64,000 nt of DNA from an uncultured Parabacteroides sp. (GTDB lineage: Bacteria > Bacteroidota > Bacteroidia > Bacteroidales > Tannerellaceae). The notes below the pieces were generated by a model, which worked only from the letters and a program-made list of their open reading frames with translations, made no database searches and was not told the origin of the DNA. Of the stretch, positions 18,235 to 26,874 are shown in pieces. The translations under genes and the position numbers were made by a program. Numbering within the stretch: position 1 is the stretch's first letter; each line of letters begins with the position of its first letter. Where the stretch lies: assembly GCF_905196875.1 (NCBI RefSeq), contig NZ_CAJJWO010000003.1, positions 62,001 through 126,000 on the forward strand. Direction: 5' to 3'.

Positions 18235-19875
18235 ATGAATAAGAAAATATTATCTGCCATATTTGCTTTTGCAGTGTGTATGTCTTCCTGTAACTATCTA
18301 GATTATAATGAATCGTCCGGATTTGACAAAGAAGATATGTTCACCTATTTTGAAAGAGCAAAAGGTATGCTTACCACCGTATATTCATATCTTCCTGCCG
18401 ATTTTGGTAATTTTGACGGAGCGATCCGGGCAGCGGCGACCGATGAAGCGGAATATGCTTGGAATACATCGGGCATCATTCGGTATAATAACGGTTCGTG
18501 GAGTCCGATCCTGACAATCGATAATGTGTGGGGCACTTACTATACCGCAATCCGTTCTGCTAATATGTTTTTAAATAATTATCAGGAAGACTTTACCAAT
18601 ATTGAATGGAATGATAATTATGAGACTTTAATGCAGCAATATCAGTATTATCCGTATGAAACTCGTTTTTTACGTGCCTTCTACTATTTCGAGTTGGCCA
18701 AACGGTATAAGAACGTCCCGTTGATTACGGAGTGCCTGGAACTCGATGAGGCGAATAGCGTGACTCCTTCTGATTTTGATAAAGTGATTGATTTTATTGT
18801 CAGTGAATGCGATGAGATCATGGATAAGCTGCCTGTATCTTATAAAGATGTGCCGGGATATGAAACGGGCCGTATCACCCAGGGAGCCGTGATGGCCTTG
18901 AAATCAAGAACGTTACTGTATGCAGCCAGCCCTTTATATGACGGGACGGCTGGTCAGGAAAAATGGATTGCAGCGGCTAAAGCGGCCAAACAGCTGATCG
19001 ATAAGGTTGAATCGGACGGGCGGTATCAACTGGTAGATGAACAAATATGGAATAATCTGGCCTCCAAAGAACTGATTCTGGAAACGCGCAGAGGTAATTC
19101 AAATGATTTTGAAAAACTGAATTTCCCTATCGGTTATGAGGGAGGAAACTCCGGAACCTGTCCTACACAAAATCTGGTGGATGCTTTTGAAATGAAGGAT
19201 GGAAGCCGGTTCGACTGGGGAAACCAGGAACATATCGATAATATGTACAATCCGGAAAAGAGGGATCCCCGCTTGTTTGAGACCGTACTGACAAATGGCT
19301 CTACTTTCAAGAATGCGACTGTTGAGACTTTTGTAGGCGGTAAAAACGGAGCGCCTCTGGATGGTGCGACACCGACAGGCTATTATTTGAAAAAATATGT
19401 TGTCGAAACGATCAGTCTGAATCCGAACAATACAACTACCGATCGTCATATCTGGATACTTTTCAGATACGCAGAGGTATTGTTGAACTATGCGGAAGCT
19501 CTTTATGAGGCTTACGGTAATCCTGATTATACCGATAATACGTTTACGTTGTCTCCACGGGCAGCTATCGACAAAGTCAGGATGCGTGCCGGAATGCCGG
19601 GAGTTGCTTCGGATGATTTTCTTGAACGGATCAGGAATGAACGCCGGGTGGAACTCGCTTTTGAAGACCATCGGTTCTGGGATGTTAGAAGATGGAAAAT
19701 CGCTCCTCAGACAATGGATATTTATGGGGTGAAGATTGAGAAACAGGGAGACGGTTTGATTTATACCCGTCAACTTGTTGACAAGCGTACATGGAGTGAC
19801 AAGATGTATCTGTATCCTGTATCCAATGAAGAATTGTTTAAAAATCCACTTTTGAAACAAAATCCTGATTGGTAA
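18235..19875 (+). CDS. SusD-like lipoprotein (second pair, PUL B)
   Basis: 546 residues, lipobox MSSC with Cys near 19. Family features: 'MLTTVYSYLPADFGNFDGA', 'ETRFLRAFYYFELAKRYKNVPLI', 'ITQGAVMALKSRTLLYAASPLY', 'LFRYAEVLLNYAEALYEAYG', 'IDKVRMRAGMPG' and 'IRNERRVELAFEDHRFWDVRRWK', ending 'NPLLKQNPDW'. It lies 11 bp after the second susC. A hairpin lies just beyond its stop codon, before the beta-helix gene. Confidence 0.95.
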   Translation: MNKKILSAIFAFAVCMSSCNYLDYNESSGFDKEDMFTYFERAKGMLTTVYSYLPADFGNFDGAIRAAATDEAEYAWNTSGIIRYNNGSWSPILTIDNVWGTYYTAIRSANMFLNNYQEDFTNIEWNDNYETLMQQYQYYPYETRFLRAFYYFELAKRYKNVPLITECLELDEANSVTPSDFDKVIDFIVSECDEIMDKLPVSYKDVPGYETGRITQGAVMALKSRTLLYAASPLYDGTAGQEKWIAAAKAAKQLIDKVESDGRYQLVDEQIWNNLASKELILETRRGNSNDFEKLNFPIGYEGGNSGTCPTQNLVDAFEMKDGSRFDWGNQEHIDNMYNPEKRDPRLFETVLTNGSTFKNATVETFVGGKNGAPLDGATPTGYYLKKYVVETISLNPNNTTTDRHIWILFRYAEVLLNYAEALYEAYGNPDYTDNTFTLSPRAAIDKVRMRAGMPGVASDDFLERIRNERRVELAFEDHRFWDVRRWKIAPQTMDIYGVKIEKQGDGLIYTRQLVDKRTWSDKMYLYPVSNEELFKNPLLKQNPDW

Positions 19876-19888
19876 GAATAGAATGAGC

Positions 19889-19926
19889 AGAGAAGCCGTT
19901 TTAAACTTGTTTACGGTGGCTTCTCT
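19889..19926 (+). terminator. hairpin after the second susD (PUL B)
   Basis: AGAGAAGCC (19889-19897) pairs perfectly with GGCTTCTCT (19918-19926). The following TATAATACC is not a U-run, so full termination is unlikely; attenuation or message stabilisation is more plausible. Confidence 0.5.
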
Positions 19927-19964
19927 TATAATACCTTGATTTAGAAACAATAGAACTTTAGAAA

Positions 19965-21422
19965 ATGAAAATGTACACTTTTGTACTAGCATTGTTATTA
20001 TGTGCCTGTACCTCAACACAGCGAACCTTTTATATGGATAGCATAACCGGAGATGACGCGAATAAAGGGGCTTCACCGACAGAAGCTTGGAAAAGTCTTG
20101 ATAAACTGAACCAGCAAGTCTTTGAACCGGGTGATAGGATTTTATTTAAATCGGGGACTGAATATGTCGGCCAGTTTGAACCGAAAGGTAGTGGGAGTGA
20201 AGGGAAACCGGTGATGGTCGATAAATATGGAGACGGAGGGAAACCTATCTTGCATGGAGACGGTCAGAAACAACATACGATACTACTGGAAGGAGTTGAG
20301 TATTGGGAACTGAATAATCTGGAGGTTACCAATAAGGGAGAAAAACCGGATCCCGGTAGAAATGGTATTATTATTTATGCCTGGGATAAAGGCGACGTAC
20401 ATCATATCCATTTGAAAAATATGACTGTTAGAGATGTGAACGGAAGTTGTATAAAGAATGAAGGAGCTGGAAACGGAATTTACTGGCATAACGGTGGAGA
20501 TGAAGTACCGACCCGTTTTGTTGATTTGCTGATAGAGAATTGCCATATTTACCGTTGCCAACGGAATGGAATAACCGGTAATGGTAATAGTGGCCGTGAT
20601 AAATGGTTTCCCAGTCTGAATGTCGTTATCAGGGGGAACCTGATCGAACAGGTTCCGGGAGATGGGATTGTTCCTATTGCCTGCGACGGTGCATTGGTAG
20701 AACATAATATAGTAAGGGATAGTCCTGATCTTCTGCGGATAGAAGATGCCGCTGCCGGTATCTGGCCCTGGAGTTGTGATAACACGATTATCCAATTTAA
20801 TGAGGTAAGCGAACAGAATGCCAAATGGGACGGACAGGCTTTCGATTCGGATTACAATTGTCGTAATACTGTTATCCAGTACAATTTCAGCCATGATAAT
20901 GCCGGAGGTTTTGTAATGGTGTGTAACGAAGGTAATACTTTGGGTAAACCCTATAATATAGGAACGGAAAATACGATAATCCGTCATAATGTAAGTATCA
21001 ATGACGGTTTGCGTGCTTATCCGACACGCCCCGGTTGGTTCTCTCCTGTCATACATATTTCCGGACCGGCTAAACAGACCGCTATTGAAGAGAATGTGAT
21101 TGTTATTATGAAAAAGCCTTCTCCGGAGATAGACCGTTCGGTACTTATTATGGATAACTGGGGAGGACCCTGGCCGGAAAATACAGTGTTCAATAAAAAT
21201 ATTTTTTATGTAATAAACGATGATCTGGAATATAAGTTTGTAACAGGTGATAGTAAAGCTACTCAGTTTGATGGGAATATCTTTTATGGCAACTTTATAA
21301 ATAAACCGGATGATCGGAATGCTATTGAAAAGGAACCGGATTTTACTTTCGGATTTCCTTTTCATGAAAATTTCCCTGACAACTTGAGAGAGAAAGTGAT
21401 TAAAAGATTAAAACAACAATAG
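19965..21422 (+). CDS. secreted right-handed parallel beta-helix protein, probable polysaccharide lyase or glycosidase
   Basis: 485 residues with a lipoprotein signal peptide (LLLCACTS; Cys near 16), so probably anchored to the outer membrane. The mature start is typical of beta-helix carbohydrate enzymes: 'FYMDSITGDDANKGASPTEAWKSLDKLN', then 'FEPGDRILFKSGTEYVGQFEPKGSGSEGKP'. Repeated coils follow, such as 'NGIIIYAWDKGDVHHIHLKNM', 'RNGITGNG', 'NLIEQVPGDGIVPIACDGALVEHNIV' and 'NTVIQYNFSHDNAGGF'. The fold is shared by several lyase families and by glycosidases such as GH28 and GH120; I cannot assign one. It is the only enzyme candidate in PUL B. A second in-frame ATG lies two codons downstream of the start I used. 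Confidence 0.8.
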   Translation: MKMYTFVLALLLCACTSTQRTFYMDSITGDDANKGASPTEAWKSLDKLNQQVFEPGDRILFKSGTEYVGQFEPKGSGSEGKPVMVDKYGDGGKPILHGDGQKQHTILLEGVEYWELNNLEVTNKGEKPDPGRNGIIIYAWDKGDVHHIHLKNMTVRDVNGSCIKNEGAGNGIYWHNGGDEVPTRFVDLLIENCHIYRCQRNGITGNGNSGRDKWFPSLNVVIRGNLIEQVPGDGIVPIACDGALVEHNIVRDSPDLLRIEDAAAGIWPWSCDNTIIQFNEVSEQNAKWDGQAFDSDYNCRNTVIQYNFSHDNAGGFVMVCNEGNTLGKPYNIGTENTIIRHNVSINDGLRAYPTRPGWFSPVIHISGPAKQTAIEENVIVIMKKPSPEIDRSVLIMDNWGGPWPENTVFNKNIFYVINDDLEYKFVTGDSKATQFDGNIFYGNFINKPDDRNAIEKEPDFTFGFPFHENFPDNLREKVIKRLKQQ

Positions 21423-21434
21423 GGAGTGTTGTTT

Positions 21435-21486
21435 AAAAGAGAGTGGATTCCTTGAAGGATGTAGAATTCAGTCTCTTTTTATTTTA
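21435..21486 (+). terminator. terminator of PUL B
   Basis: AAAAGAGA (21435-21442) pairs with TCTCTTTT (21472-21479), with further partial pairing inside, followed by TATTTTATT. It lies 13 bp after the last PUL B gene. Confidence 0.65.
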
Positions 21487-21625
21487 TTCTGGTAAATCGT
21501 TATTCGGTTATTTTGAGTATTTATTGTTGTATTTTCCATTAAAATGAGATTAGAAGATGTATAAGCTTTTTTATGTGAATAAAAAAACGTAATATTGCTT
21601 ATTACTAACTTTAATACTTAAGGTT

Positions 21626-22009
21626 ATGGAAAAGAAAGCATTTAGAAAACGGATAATAACTCCGAAACACCTCTCGATTACCGTTTGCCTGTTGATTATT
21701 TTGGGGTTATTTTATTTGAATGATGTGCCCTGGTTTATTTATGTAGCAGTTGTAGCAATTGCTTGCGTTGCTTTTCAGCCGTACAGAATAGATAACAATT
21801 ACCTGACACAAGGTAACTTTGTTGCCATCCCTATTGACTCGATCGATAAAGTGTTTGTAAAAGAGTCCGGTAGCGTGGTCGTATATTACAGTAAACCTTA
21901 TAAGGACAAAGAATATACGAACACGATCTATCCGGTAGATACCGAAGGATTTGTAGCAGCTTTACAACAAGTAAATGAAGAAATGACTATCTTGCGCGAA
22001 AATTCGTAA
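21626..22009 (+). CDS. small membrane protein with PH-like C-terminal region
   Basis: 127 residues. A basic N-terminus (MEKKAFRKRIITPK) is followed by two close hydrophobic segments at about 19-33 and 37-52, then a soluble beta-rich part: 'YRIDNNYLTQGNFVAIPIDSIDKVFV', then 'VVVYYSKPYKDKEYTNTIYPVD'. The pattern of two spans plus a small beta domain resembles bacterial PH-domain membrane proteins, but the match is weak and no function is known. One base separates its stop codon from the start of the next gene, whose product has the same layout, so the two are probably cotranscribed and related. Confidence 0.65.
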   Translation: MEKKAFRKRIITPKHLSITVCLLIILGLFYLNDVPWFIYVAVVAIACVAFQPYRIDNNYLTQGNFVAIPIDSIDKVFVKESGSVVVYYSKPYKDKEYTNTIYPVDTEGFVAALQQVNEEMTILRENS

Positions 22010-22010
22010 A

Positions 22011-22433
22011 ATGGACAGAGTCTTCAAATCTAAGATCGGGTGGTGGTACCATTTGTTGATTATTGTGCTGGCAGTATTGTGTGTGGTATCTGTACTGCAT
22101 CAGAATGTGGCGGCAATTGTTACATCGTTGGTTGCCAGCGCACTGACGTTGCATGTGTTTTTTAATACCTATTATGTGGTTACGGCAGACGGTATGCTGT
22201 TGCTCCGCTGTGGCTTTTTTCCTAAAAAAGAAATCGCGATTGCTGATATAGAGGCGTTGCAACCGTCTATTCTTCCCGTTTTTAGTTATTCTCTGTCGTT
22301 GGACAGGATCGTGATCTGGAAAGAAGGTAGGATGTGGATGTTGATATCTCCGCAGAACGAAAAAGAGTTTGTGAAGTTGCTGAAGAAGTACAATCCGGAT
22401 ATCGAGATCAAAAGTAATGCCGGACTATTGTAG
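22011..22433 (+). CDS. PH domain-containing membrane protein (YyaB-like)
   Basis: 140 residues. It starts 'MDRVFKSKIGWWYHLLIIVLA', has two hydrophobic segments (about 12-29 and 33-50), then a compact domain with 'YYVVTADGMLLLRCGFFPKKEIAIADIEALQPS' and 'LSLDRIVIWKEGRMWMLISPQNEKEFVKLLKKYNP'. This order matches the small bacterial PH domain typified by Bacillus YyaB. The molecular role of this family is unknown to me. It follows its likely paralogue after one base and precedes lpdA by 47 bp. Confidence 0.75.
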   Translation: MDRVFKSKIGWWYHLLIIVLAVLCVVSVLHQNVAAIVTSLVASALTLHVFFNTYYVVTADGMLLLRCGFFPKKEIAIADIEALQPSILPVFSYSLSLDRIVIWKEGRMWMLISPQNEKEFVKLLKKYNPDIEIKSNAGLL

Positions 22434-22480
22434 AATGATAATATAGAATCACAATATAAAACTTAATTAAATCTGATAAC

Positions 22481-23830
22481 ATGAAATATGATGTTGCTAT
22501 AATCGGTGGAGGACCTGCCGGTTATACTGCTGCCGAAAGAGCGGCTGCCGGTGGACTTTCTACCGTACTTTTCGAGAAAAATGCCTTAGGGGGTGTTTGC
22601 CTGAACGAAGGTTGTGTTCCTACGAAAACCTTACTCTACTCAGCTAAAGTGTACGACACGATCAAACATGCGGCTAAATATGCGGTAAAAGCAGAAAACC
22701 CGTCTTTCGACTTCCCCAAGATTATTGCCCGTAAAAATAAGGTCGTAAAGAAACTGACTGCCGGTATCCGGATGAAGATGACGGAACATGGTGTTGTTGT
22801 TGTAAGTGGTGAAGCGGAGATAAAGGGACGTGCTGCCGACGGCACGATCTCCATTGTCAGCGGGGAAGAAATGTATGAAGCAGCCAATCTTCTGTTGTGT
22901 ACCGGCTCGGAAACGGTTATTCCTCCTATTCCCGGTTTGGCGGAGACAGACTATTGGACCAGCCGTGAAGCTTTGCAGACGAAAGAGCTTCCCGCTTCCC
23001 TTGTCATTATCGGCGGCGGAGTGATTGGTATGGAATTTGCGTCTTTCTTTAACAGCATGGGCACCGAAGTGCATGTGGTGGAAATGCTGGATAAGATACT
23101 CGGTCCGATGGATCGGGAACTTTCTGAAATGCTTCAGGCTGAATATGCCAAAAGAGGTATTAAATTTTATCTAAGCCATAAAGTGACTGCCGTTCATGGG
23201 GGTGATGTGACCGTTGAGAAAGATGGGGAAAGCTTTGTGATACAAGGCGAAAAGGTTCTGCTGAGTGTGGGACGTCGCCCGGTAACGAAAGGTTTCGGAT
23301 TGGAAATTTTATCATTGGAACCTTTCCGTAATGGTATAAAGGTGAATGAATATATGCAAACCTCTTTACCGAATGTATATGCTTGCGGAGATATCACAGC
23401 CAATTCCTTACTGGCCCATACAGCCGTGAGTGAAGCGGAGGTTGCAGTAAAGCATATCCGGGGAAAAGCCGGAGCTGGTATGAGTTATAAAGCGATTCCG
23501 GGGGTAGTCTATACCAATCCTGAGATAGCCGGTGTCGGTAAGACGGAAGAAGAATTGCAGGCAGAAGGAATTCCCTATATAGTAAAGAAACTGCCGCTGG
23601 CCTTCTCCGGCCGTTTTGTGGCTGAGAACGAACAGGGAAATGGCGTTTGTAAATTGATTCTGGCTGAAGACGAGACGGTAATTGGTGCTCATTTGTTGGG
23701 TAATCCGGCATCTGAATTGATCGTTATTGCAGGTCTTGCCATAGAAAAAGGGATGAAAGCTGACGAATTGAGGTCGATTGTTTTCCCGCATCCAACTGTT
23801 GGTGAGATTATAAAAGAGGCTCTTTATTAG
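22481..23830 (+). CDS. lpdA: dihydrolipoyl dehydrogenase
   Basis: 449 residues; E3 flavoenzyme that reoxidises dihydrolipoamide with NAD+ in 2-oxoacid dehydrogenase or glycine cleavage complexes, cytoplasmic. The FAD motif is 'VAIIGGGPAGYTAAERAA', the redox disulfide Cys40/Cys45 is in 'GGVCLNEGCVPTKTLLYSAK', the NAD motif is 'LVIIGGGVIGMEFASFF', the FAD-contacting 'PNVYACGDITANSLLAHTA' follows, and the catalytic His is in 'FPHPTVGEIIKEAL' near the C-terminus (about 437). All residues expected for an active enzyme are present. No E1 or E2 gene is adjacent, so it is probably a shared, stand-alone E3. Confidence 0.95.
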   Translation: MKYDVAIIGGGPAGYTAAERAAAGGLSTVLFEKNALGGVCLNEGCVPTKTLLYSAKVYDTIKHAAKYAVKAENPSFDFPKIIARKNKVVKKLTAGIRMKMTEHGVVVVSGEAEIKGRAADGTISIVSGEEMYEAANLLLCTGSETVIPPIPGLAETDYWTSREALQTKELPASLVIIGGGVIGMEFASFFNSMGTEVHVVEMLDKILGPMDRELSEMLQAEYAKRGIKFYLSHKVTAVHGGDVTVEKDGESFVIQGEKVLLSVGRRPVTKGFGLEILSLEPFRNGIKVNEYMQTSLPNVYACGDITANSLLAHTAVSEAEVAVKHIRGKAGAGMSYKAIPGVVYTNPEIAGVGKTEEELQAEGIPYIVKKLPLAFSGRFVAENEQGNGVCKLILAEDETVIGAHLLGNPASELIVIAGLAIEKGMKADELRSIVFPHPTVGEIIKEALY

Positions 23831-23841
23831 AAAGTTTTGAA

Positions 23842-23995
23842 CCTACTTTTGGCTTGATCCAAAAGTAGTCAAAAGATCAAGGCTGCACTGTTTGAGCGAA
23901 GCGAGTTCGCAGACGACAGCGGAGTCTTTCACCGTAGCAGCGAAGCCGGTGCAGCCTTGAACTTTTGGTTACTTTTCTTTCAAGAGAAAAGTAAC
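23842..23995. repeat. large palindromic intergenic repeat element
   Basis: Three nested or adjacent inverted repeats fill about 154 bp after lpdA. A 10-bp perfect hairpin lies at 23842-23851/23858-23867 (CTACTTTTGG/CCAAAAGTAG). A 19-bp arm pair lies at 23869-23887/23949-23967 with one mismatch, enclosing about 61 bp rich in GCGAAGC-type sequence. An 11-bp perfect hairpin lies at 23968-23978/23985-23995 (GTTACTTTTCT/AGAAAAGTAAC). No ORF is present. The structure is that of a dispersed REP- or MITE-like element; whether other copies exist cannot be seen in this window. It may also end lpdA transcription. Confidence 0.7.
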
Positions 23996-24755
23996 ATTCA
24001 AATCAGTATCTTTCAAGCTATTGAGTTCACCTTTCACCCTTTTGTAACGTATTAAGAAACAGTATGAAACGGTGAAACCAGCTCCTTTCACCGAAGCAAG
24101 CCGGAGTCACAAAAAAAGACCAGTCTTTTAAAATCAAAAGTACCTTCTTTTGAAATCAAAACTAAGGTCTTAACATTTCAAAACACCATACCTTTAAAAA
24201 TGGGTGACTATCCGTTTGCCATCCGATGCTTGTCCGTTAGCTTTTCGATGCTTACCCATTTCTTTATTGGTAGTAGCTTAAGACATTCTCTGTGACTTTC
24301 TTAAAATAAACAAAAAAAATTGTCCTTTCATCAGAATTGACTAATTCTTAGCTGGTTGGAAGCGGTGACAGGTGGAACGTACTGTTTGAATTGTTCTGTA
24401 GTAGTCTGTTTGGGGGCAATTAGGGGACAATTTGTCGGGTAGCAGCACTATAGCGTCAAGAGGGGTAAGATAGTAGCCGTGGCATGCATAACACTATAGT
24501 CCCGGTTTCTTCCCTACAAAGTACTACCCCATATCCTAAAAGGTATCACTCTCTACCCTATAGCCTGTCCCCTGCTGCGTTATAGGATTGCGCAGGGTGT
24601 AGAGAATAACTGTAAGCTTTTCCCGAAAGAAGTGTAAGTCTTTTCCTCGATAAATGCCTACCTGTTTTCAGTGATTGCCGCAGTCACTGGGAAAAAATCT
24701 TGGATGTGGAAATATACCTACCTGACGCAATCTTCATATATAGAAAGTAATTCCC
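23996..24755. other. long non-coding gap, no gene seen
   Basis: No reading frame of note on either strand. It contains AAATGGGT (from about 24198) matched by ACCCATTT about 50 bp later, around short repeated CCGATGCTT/CGATGCTT words. It also holds two copies of the word CACTATAG (24446-24453 and 24492-24499) that recur in the gap before PUL D. It may be a remnant of a lost element or hold an unannotated RNA; I cannot tell. Confidence 0.5.
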
Positions 24756-24763
24756 TATCTTTG
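24756..24763 (+). promoter_or_regulatory. -7 promoter element for the DUF4271-hemD-rnpA cluster
   Basis: TATCTTTG fits TAnnTTTG and lies 19 bp upstream of the ATG at 24783. No clear -33 TTG is seen at 19-21 bp. Confidence 0.45.
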
Positions 24764-24782
24764 CAGAGCTAAATTGCAATGC

Positions 24783-25511
24783 ATGAATATGTTTGAAGGA
24801 TATGTAGGAATTCGTTTGTGGGACGGACAGTTGGTGGATGATGTGATTTTCTCATTGCTACTTTCCTTGCTGGTCGCTTTTGCAGTTATATTTCGTGCTA
24901 ATTATCAGTATTTTATAAAAATGCTGAAGGATGTCGTATATTTGAAAGAACGGCAGAATCTGTTTGATGAAACGGCTGGGAAAAGTGGAGCTTTCTTTCG
25001 ACATTTTATGATTTTTCAAGCACTTTTTTTATGTAGTATAGCCTTGTTTACTATTGCCCGGGTAAAGGGAACCGTCAGTCATCTGGGAGAGAAAGAAGTC
25101 CTTTTTGCGATTGTTTTTATTTTTTGTGTGCTACTCCTGTTCTTTCAGTTTAAGCAATTCTGTAATTCTCTTTTGGGATTTGTTTTTGCCTCTCCGGATA
25201 AATATAGATTCTGGAAAAAAAGTTATAACGCGATAATGGGTAGCTGGGGCATTTTATTATACATTCCGGTGCTTTGGTTATTGTTCGTAGGCAGTAAAAC
25301 ATTGGCTCCCGTTATATTGTTTTGTATTTTCTATTTTTTGTGTCGTTTTGTAATAATTTATAAGACAATACGGATATTTCACAAGAATAATGTCGGATTA
25401 TTATATATTAGTTTGTACCTTTGCACCCAAGAAATTTTACCTCTTATATTTTTGTATGAAGGTATGATTTTTTTGTATAACTTTATCGAGACGAGTACTC
25501 TATGGCATTGA
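24783..25511 (+). CDS. DUF4271 family integral membrane protein
   Basis: About 242 residues. I chose ATG 24783; another ATG is at 24789 and a TTG at 24774 is less likely. The sequence has about six hydrophobic spans, for example 'VDDVIFSLLLSLLVAFAVIF', 'FMIFQALFLCSIALFTIA', 'VLFAIVFIFCVLLLFF', 'ILLYIPVLWLLFVG' and 'VILFCIFYFLCRFVIIY'. The DUF4271 family is typical of Bacteroidota and commonly stands upstream of hemD, as here, where the two genes overlap by 10 bp. The function is unknown; no catalytic residues are evident. Confidence 0.8.
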   Translation: MNMFEGYVGIRLWDGQLVDDVIFSLLLSLLVAFAVIFRANYQYFIKMLKDVVYLKERQNLFDETAGKSGAFFRHFMIFQALFLCSIALFTIARVKGTVSHLGEKEVLFAIVFIFCVLLLFFQFKQFCNSLLGFVFASPDKYRFWKKSYNAIMGSWGILLYIPVLWLLFVGSKTLAPVILFCIFYFLCRFVIIYKTIRIFHKNNVGLLYISLYLCTQEILPLIFLYEGMIFLYNFIETSTLWH

Positions 25512-26275
25512 ACATCAAAAAGTTGTTGGTATCGCAACCGAAGCCTGCATCCGAGAAGTCACCGTATTTCGACATTGCAGAGAAATATGGGGTTGAAATC
25601 GACTTCCGTCCTTTTATCAAAGTAGAAGCTCTTTCATCTAAAGAGTTCAGACAGCAGAGAATTTCTATTCTGGACTATTCGGCAGTAATTTTTACTGCTC
25701 GTACAGCTATTGACCACTTTTTCCATTTATGTGAAGAACTACGTGTCACCATTCCGGAAACAATGAAATATTTCTGTATGACGGAAGCTATTGCAGTTTA
25801 TCTTCAGAAGTATATCGTGTATAGAAAACGTAAAATATTTTTCGGCCAGACCGGAAAACCTGAAGATTTGGTTACCGTTATTGCAAAGCATGCAAAGGAG
25901 AAATATCTTGTACCTGTATCTGACGTGCATAAAGAAGATTTGACTGCTATGCTGGATGCAAAAAAGATCAACTATACAAAGGCTGTAATGTATAGAACAG
26001 TAAGTAACGAATTTGCTAAAGATGAGAAATTTGATTACGATATGCTGGTATTCTTCAGTCCTTCAGGTATTTCTTCATTATTGAAGAACTTCCCCGACTT
26101 CAAGCAGGAAGATATAAAGATCGGTTGCTTTGGTCCTACAACGGCGAAAGCTGTAAAGGATGCCGGCCTCAGGCTGGATGTGGAAGCACCTACTCCCGAA
26201 GCTCCTTCAATGACGGCTGCTTTGGATCTATATCTGAAGAAAGAGCTGGGTGGAAATAAAAAGAATGGAAAATAA
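25502..26275 (+). CDS. hemD: uroporphyrinogen-III synthase family protein
   Basis: 257 residues, cytoplasmic. By family it cyclises hydroxymethylbilane to uroporphyrinogen III in heme/siroheme synthesis. The HemD two-domain pattern is visible: an N-terminal half with 'SKEFRQQRISILDYSAVIFTAR' and 'AIDHFFHLCEEL', then 'KYLVPVSDVHKEDLTAMLDAKKI', 'AVMYRTV', 'DYDMLVFFSPSGISSLLKNFP' and the closing 'IGCFGPTTAKAVKDAGLRLDVEAPTPEAPSMTAAL'. The family is poorly conserved, so the activity is inferred. It overlaps DUF4271 upstream (10 bp) and rnpA downstream (11 bp), so these are translationally linked. Confidence 0.88.
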   Translation: MALNIKKLLVSQPKPASEKSPYFDIAEKYGVEIDFRPFIKVEALSSKEFRQQRISILDYSAVIFTARTAIDHFFHLCEELRVTIPETMKYFCMTEAIAVYLQKYIVYRKRKIFFGQTGKPEDLVTVIAKHAKEKYLVPVSDVHKEDLTAMLDAKKINYTKAVMYRTVSNEFAKDEKFDYDMLVFFSPSGISSLLKNFPDFKQEDIKIGCFGPTTAKAVKDAGLRLDVEAPTPEAPSMTAALDLYLKKELGGNKKNGK

Positions 26276-26651
26276 AAGGTATACCCTTTCTAAAGAAGAG
26301 CGCCTGTCGTGGAAACGTTACATTGACCTGTTATTCGAAAAAGGGCAATCGTTTGTAGCGTTTCCACTGCGGGTTGTTTATTTACCGCTGGAAGAGGAGA
26401 TGTCTGCCCCCGTCTCTATCCTGATCAGCGTTCCCAAGAAAAAATTTAAGCGTGCCGTAAAACGAAACCTGATCAAACGTCAGGTCCGTGAAGCCTACCG
26501 GGTACGTAAATATGATCTGATCGATCCGCTGACAGAAAAAAATAAGCGTATGCTTATTGCTTTCCTTTATCTGGACAAAGAGATACATCCTTTCACGGAT
26601 ATGGAAAAAGCGATGACGAAAGCGATCAAGGTATTGCGTGACAAAGAATAA
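26265..26651 (+). CDS. rnpA: ribonuclease P protein component
   Basis: 128 residues from ATG 26265; a GTG at 26250 would extend it by five, but the ATG gives the usual start '[14 protein letters not shown]'. The small basic protein partners the RNase P RNA in 5' maturation of tRNAs. The family RNR motif is seen as '[19 protein letters not shown]', after '[10 protein letters not shown]'. In many bacteria rnpA follows rpmH; here it overlaps hemD, and yidD follows with a 1-base overlap (TAATG), conserving the rnpA-yidD pair. Confidence 0.93.
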   Translation: MENKRYTLSKEERLSWKRYIDLLFEKGQSFVAFPLRVVYLPLEEEMSAPVSILISVPKKKFKRAVKRNLIKRQVREAYRVRKYDLIDPLTEKNKRMLIAFLYLDKEIHPFTDMEKAMTKAIKVLRDKE

Positions 26652-26872
26652 TGAAGAAATTCTTTACTACACTCCTTCTGTTGCCGGTTTATTTCTATAA
26701 ATATTGTATTTCTCCTATGACACCGGCATCGTGCAGGTATACACCTACCTGTTCCGAATATGCTGTGCAAGCCCTGAAGAAATATGGTCCGATCAAAGGA
26801 CTTTACCTAGCTGTCAAACGAATACTCCGCTGTCATCCGTGGGGAGGAAGCGGGTATGATCCGGTACCGTAA
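26651..26872 (+). CDS. yidD: membrane protein insertion efficiency factor YidD
   Basis: 73 residues, the normal family size. It has an amphipathic/hydrophobic N-terminus ('[19 protein letters not shown]') and the signature '[23 protein letters not shown]' with '[17 protein letters not shown]' at the end. The conserved cysteines are all present. YidD assists YidC-dependent insertion of inner-membrane proteins. It overlaps rnpA by one base and is followed two bases later by the TatD-family gene. Confidence 0.95.
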   Translation: MKKFFTTLLLLPVYFYKYCISPMTPASCRYTPTCSEYAVQALKKYGPIKGLYLAVKRILRCHPWGGSGYDPVP

Positions 26873-26874
26873 AT

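Noticed and set aside
19099..20076. 325-codon minus-strand frame over the end of the second susD
   Set aside because: It spans a susD end, the hairpin and a gene start on the other strand and encodes no recognisable protein.
20283..21365. 360-codon open frame on the minus strand opposite the beta-helix gene
   Set aside because: It lies fully within a better-supported plus-strand gene, has low-complexity Ile/Thr/Arg composition typical of antisense frames, and has no recognisable domain.
24110..24180. AAGACC/GGTCTT words around CTTTTxAAATCAAAA repeats as an insertion-sequence remnant
   Set aside because: The matching arms are only six to eight bases and no transposase trace is present.
23842..24755. 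CRISPR array or integron attachment sites in the long gap after lpdA
   Set aside because: No regularly spaced direct repeats and no cas or integrase gene; the repeats are inverted and irregular.
26250..26264. GTG start for rnpA at 26250
   Set aside because: The ATG five codons later gives the usual family start.
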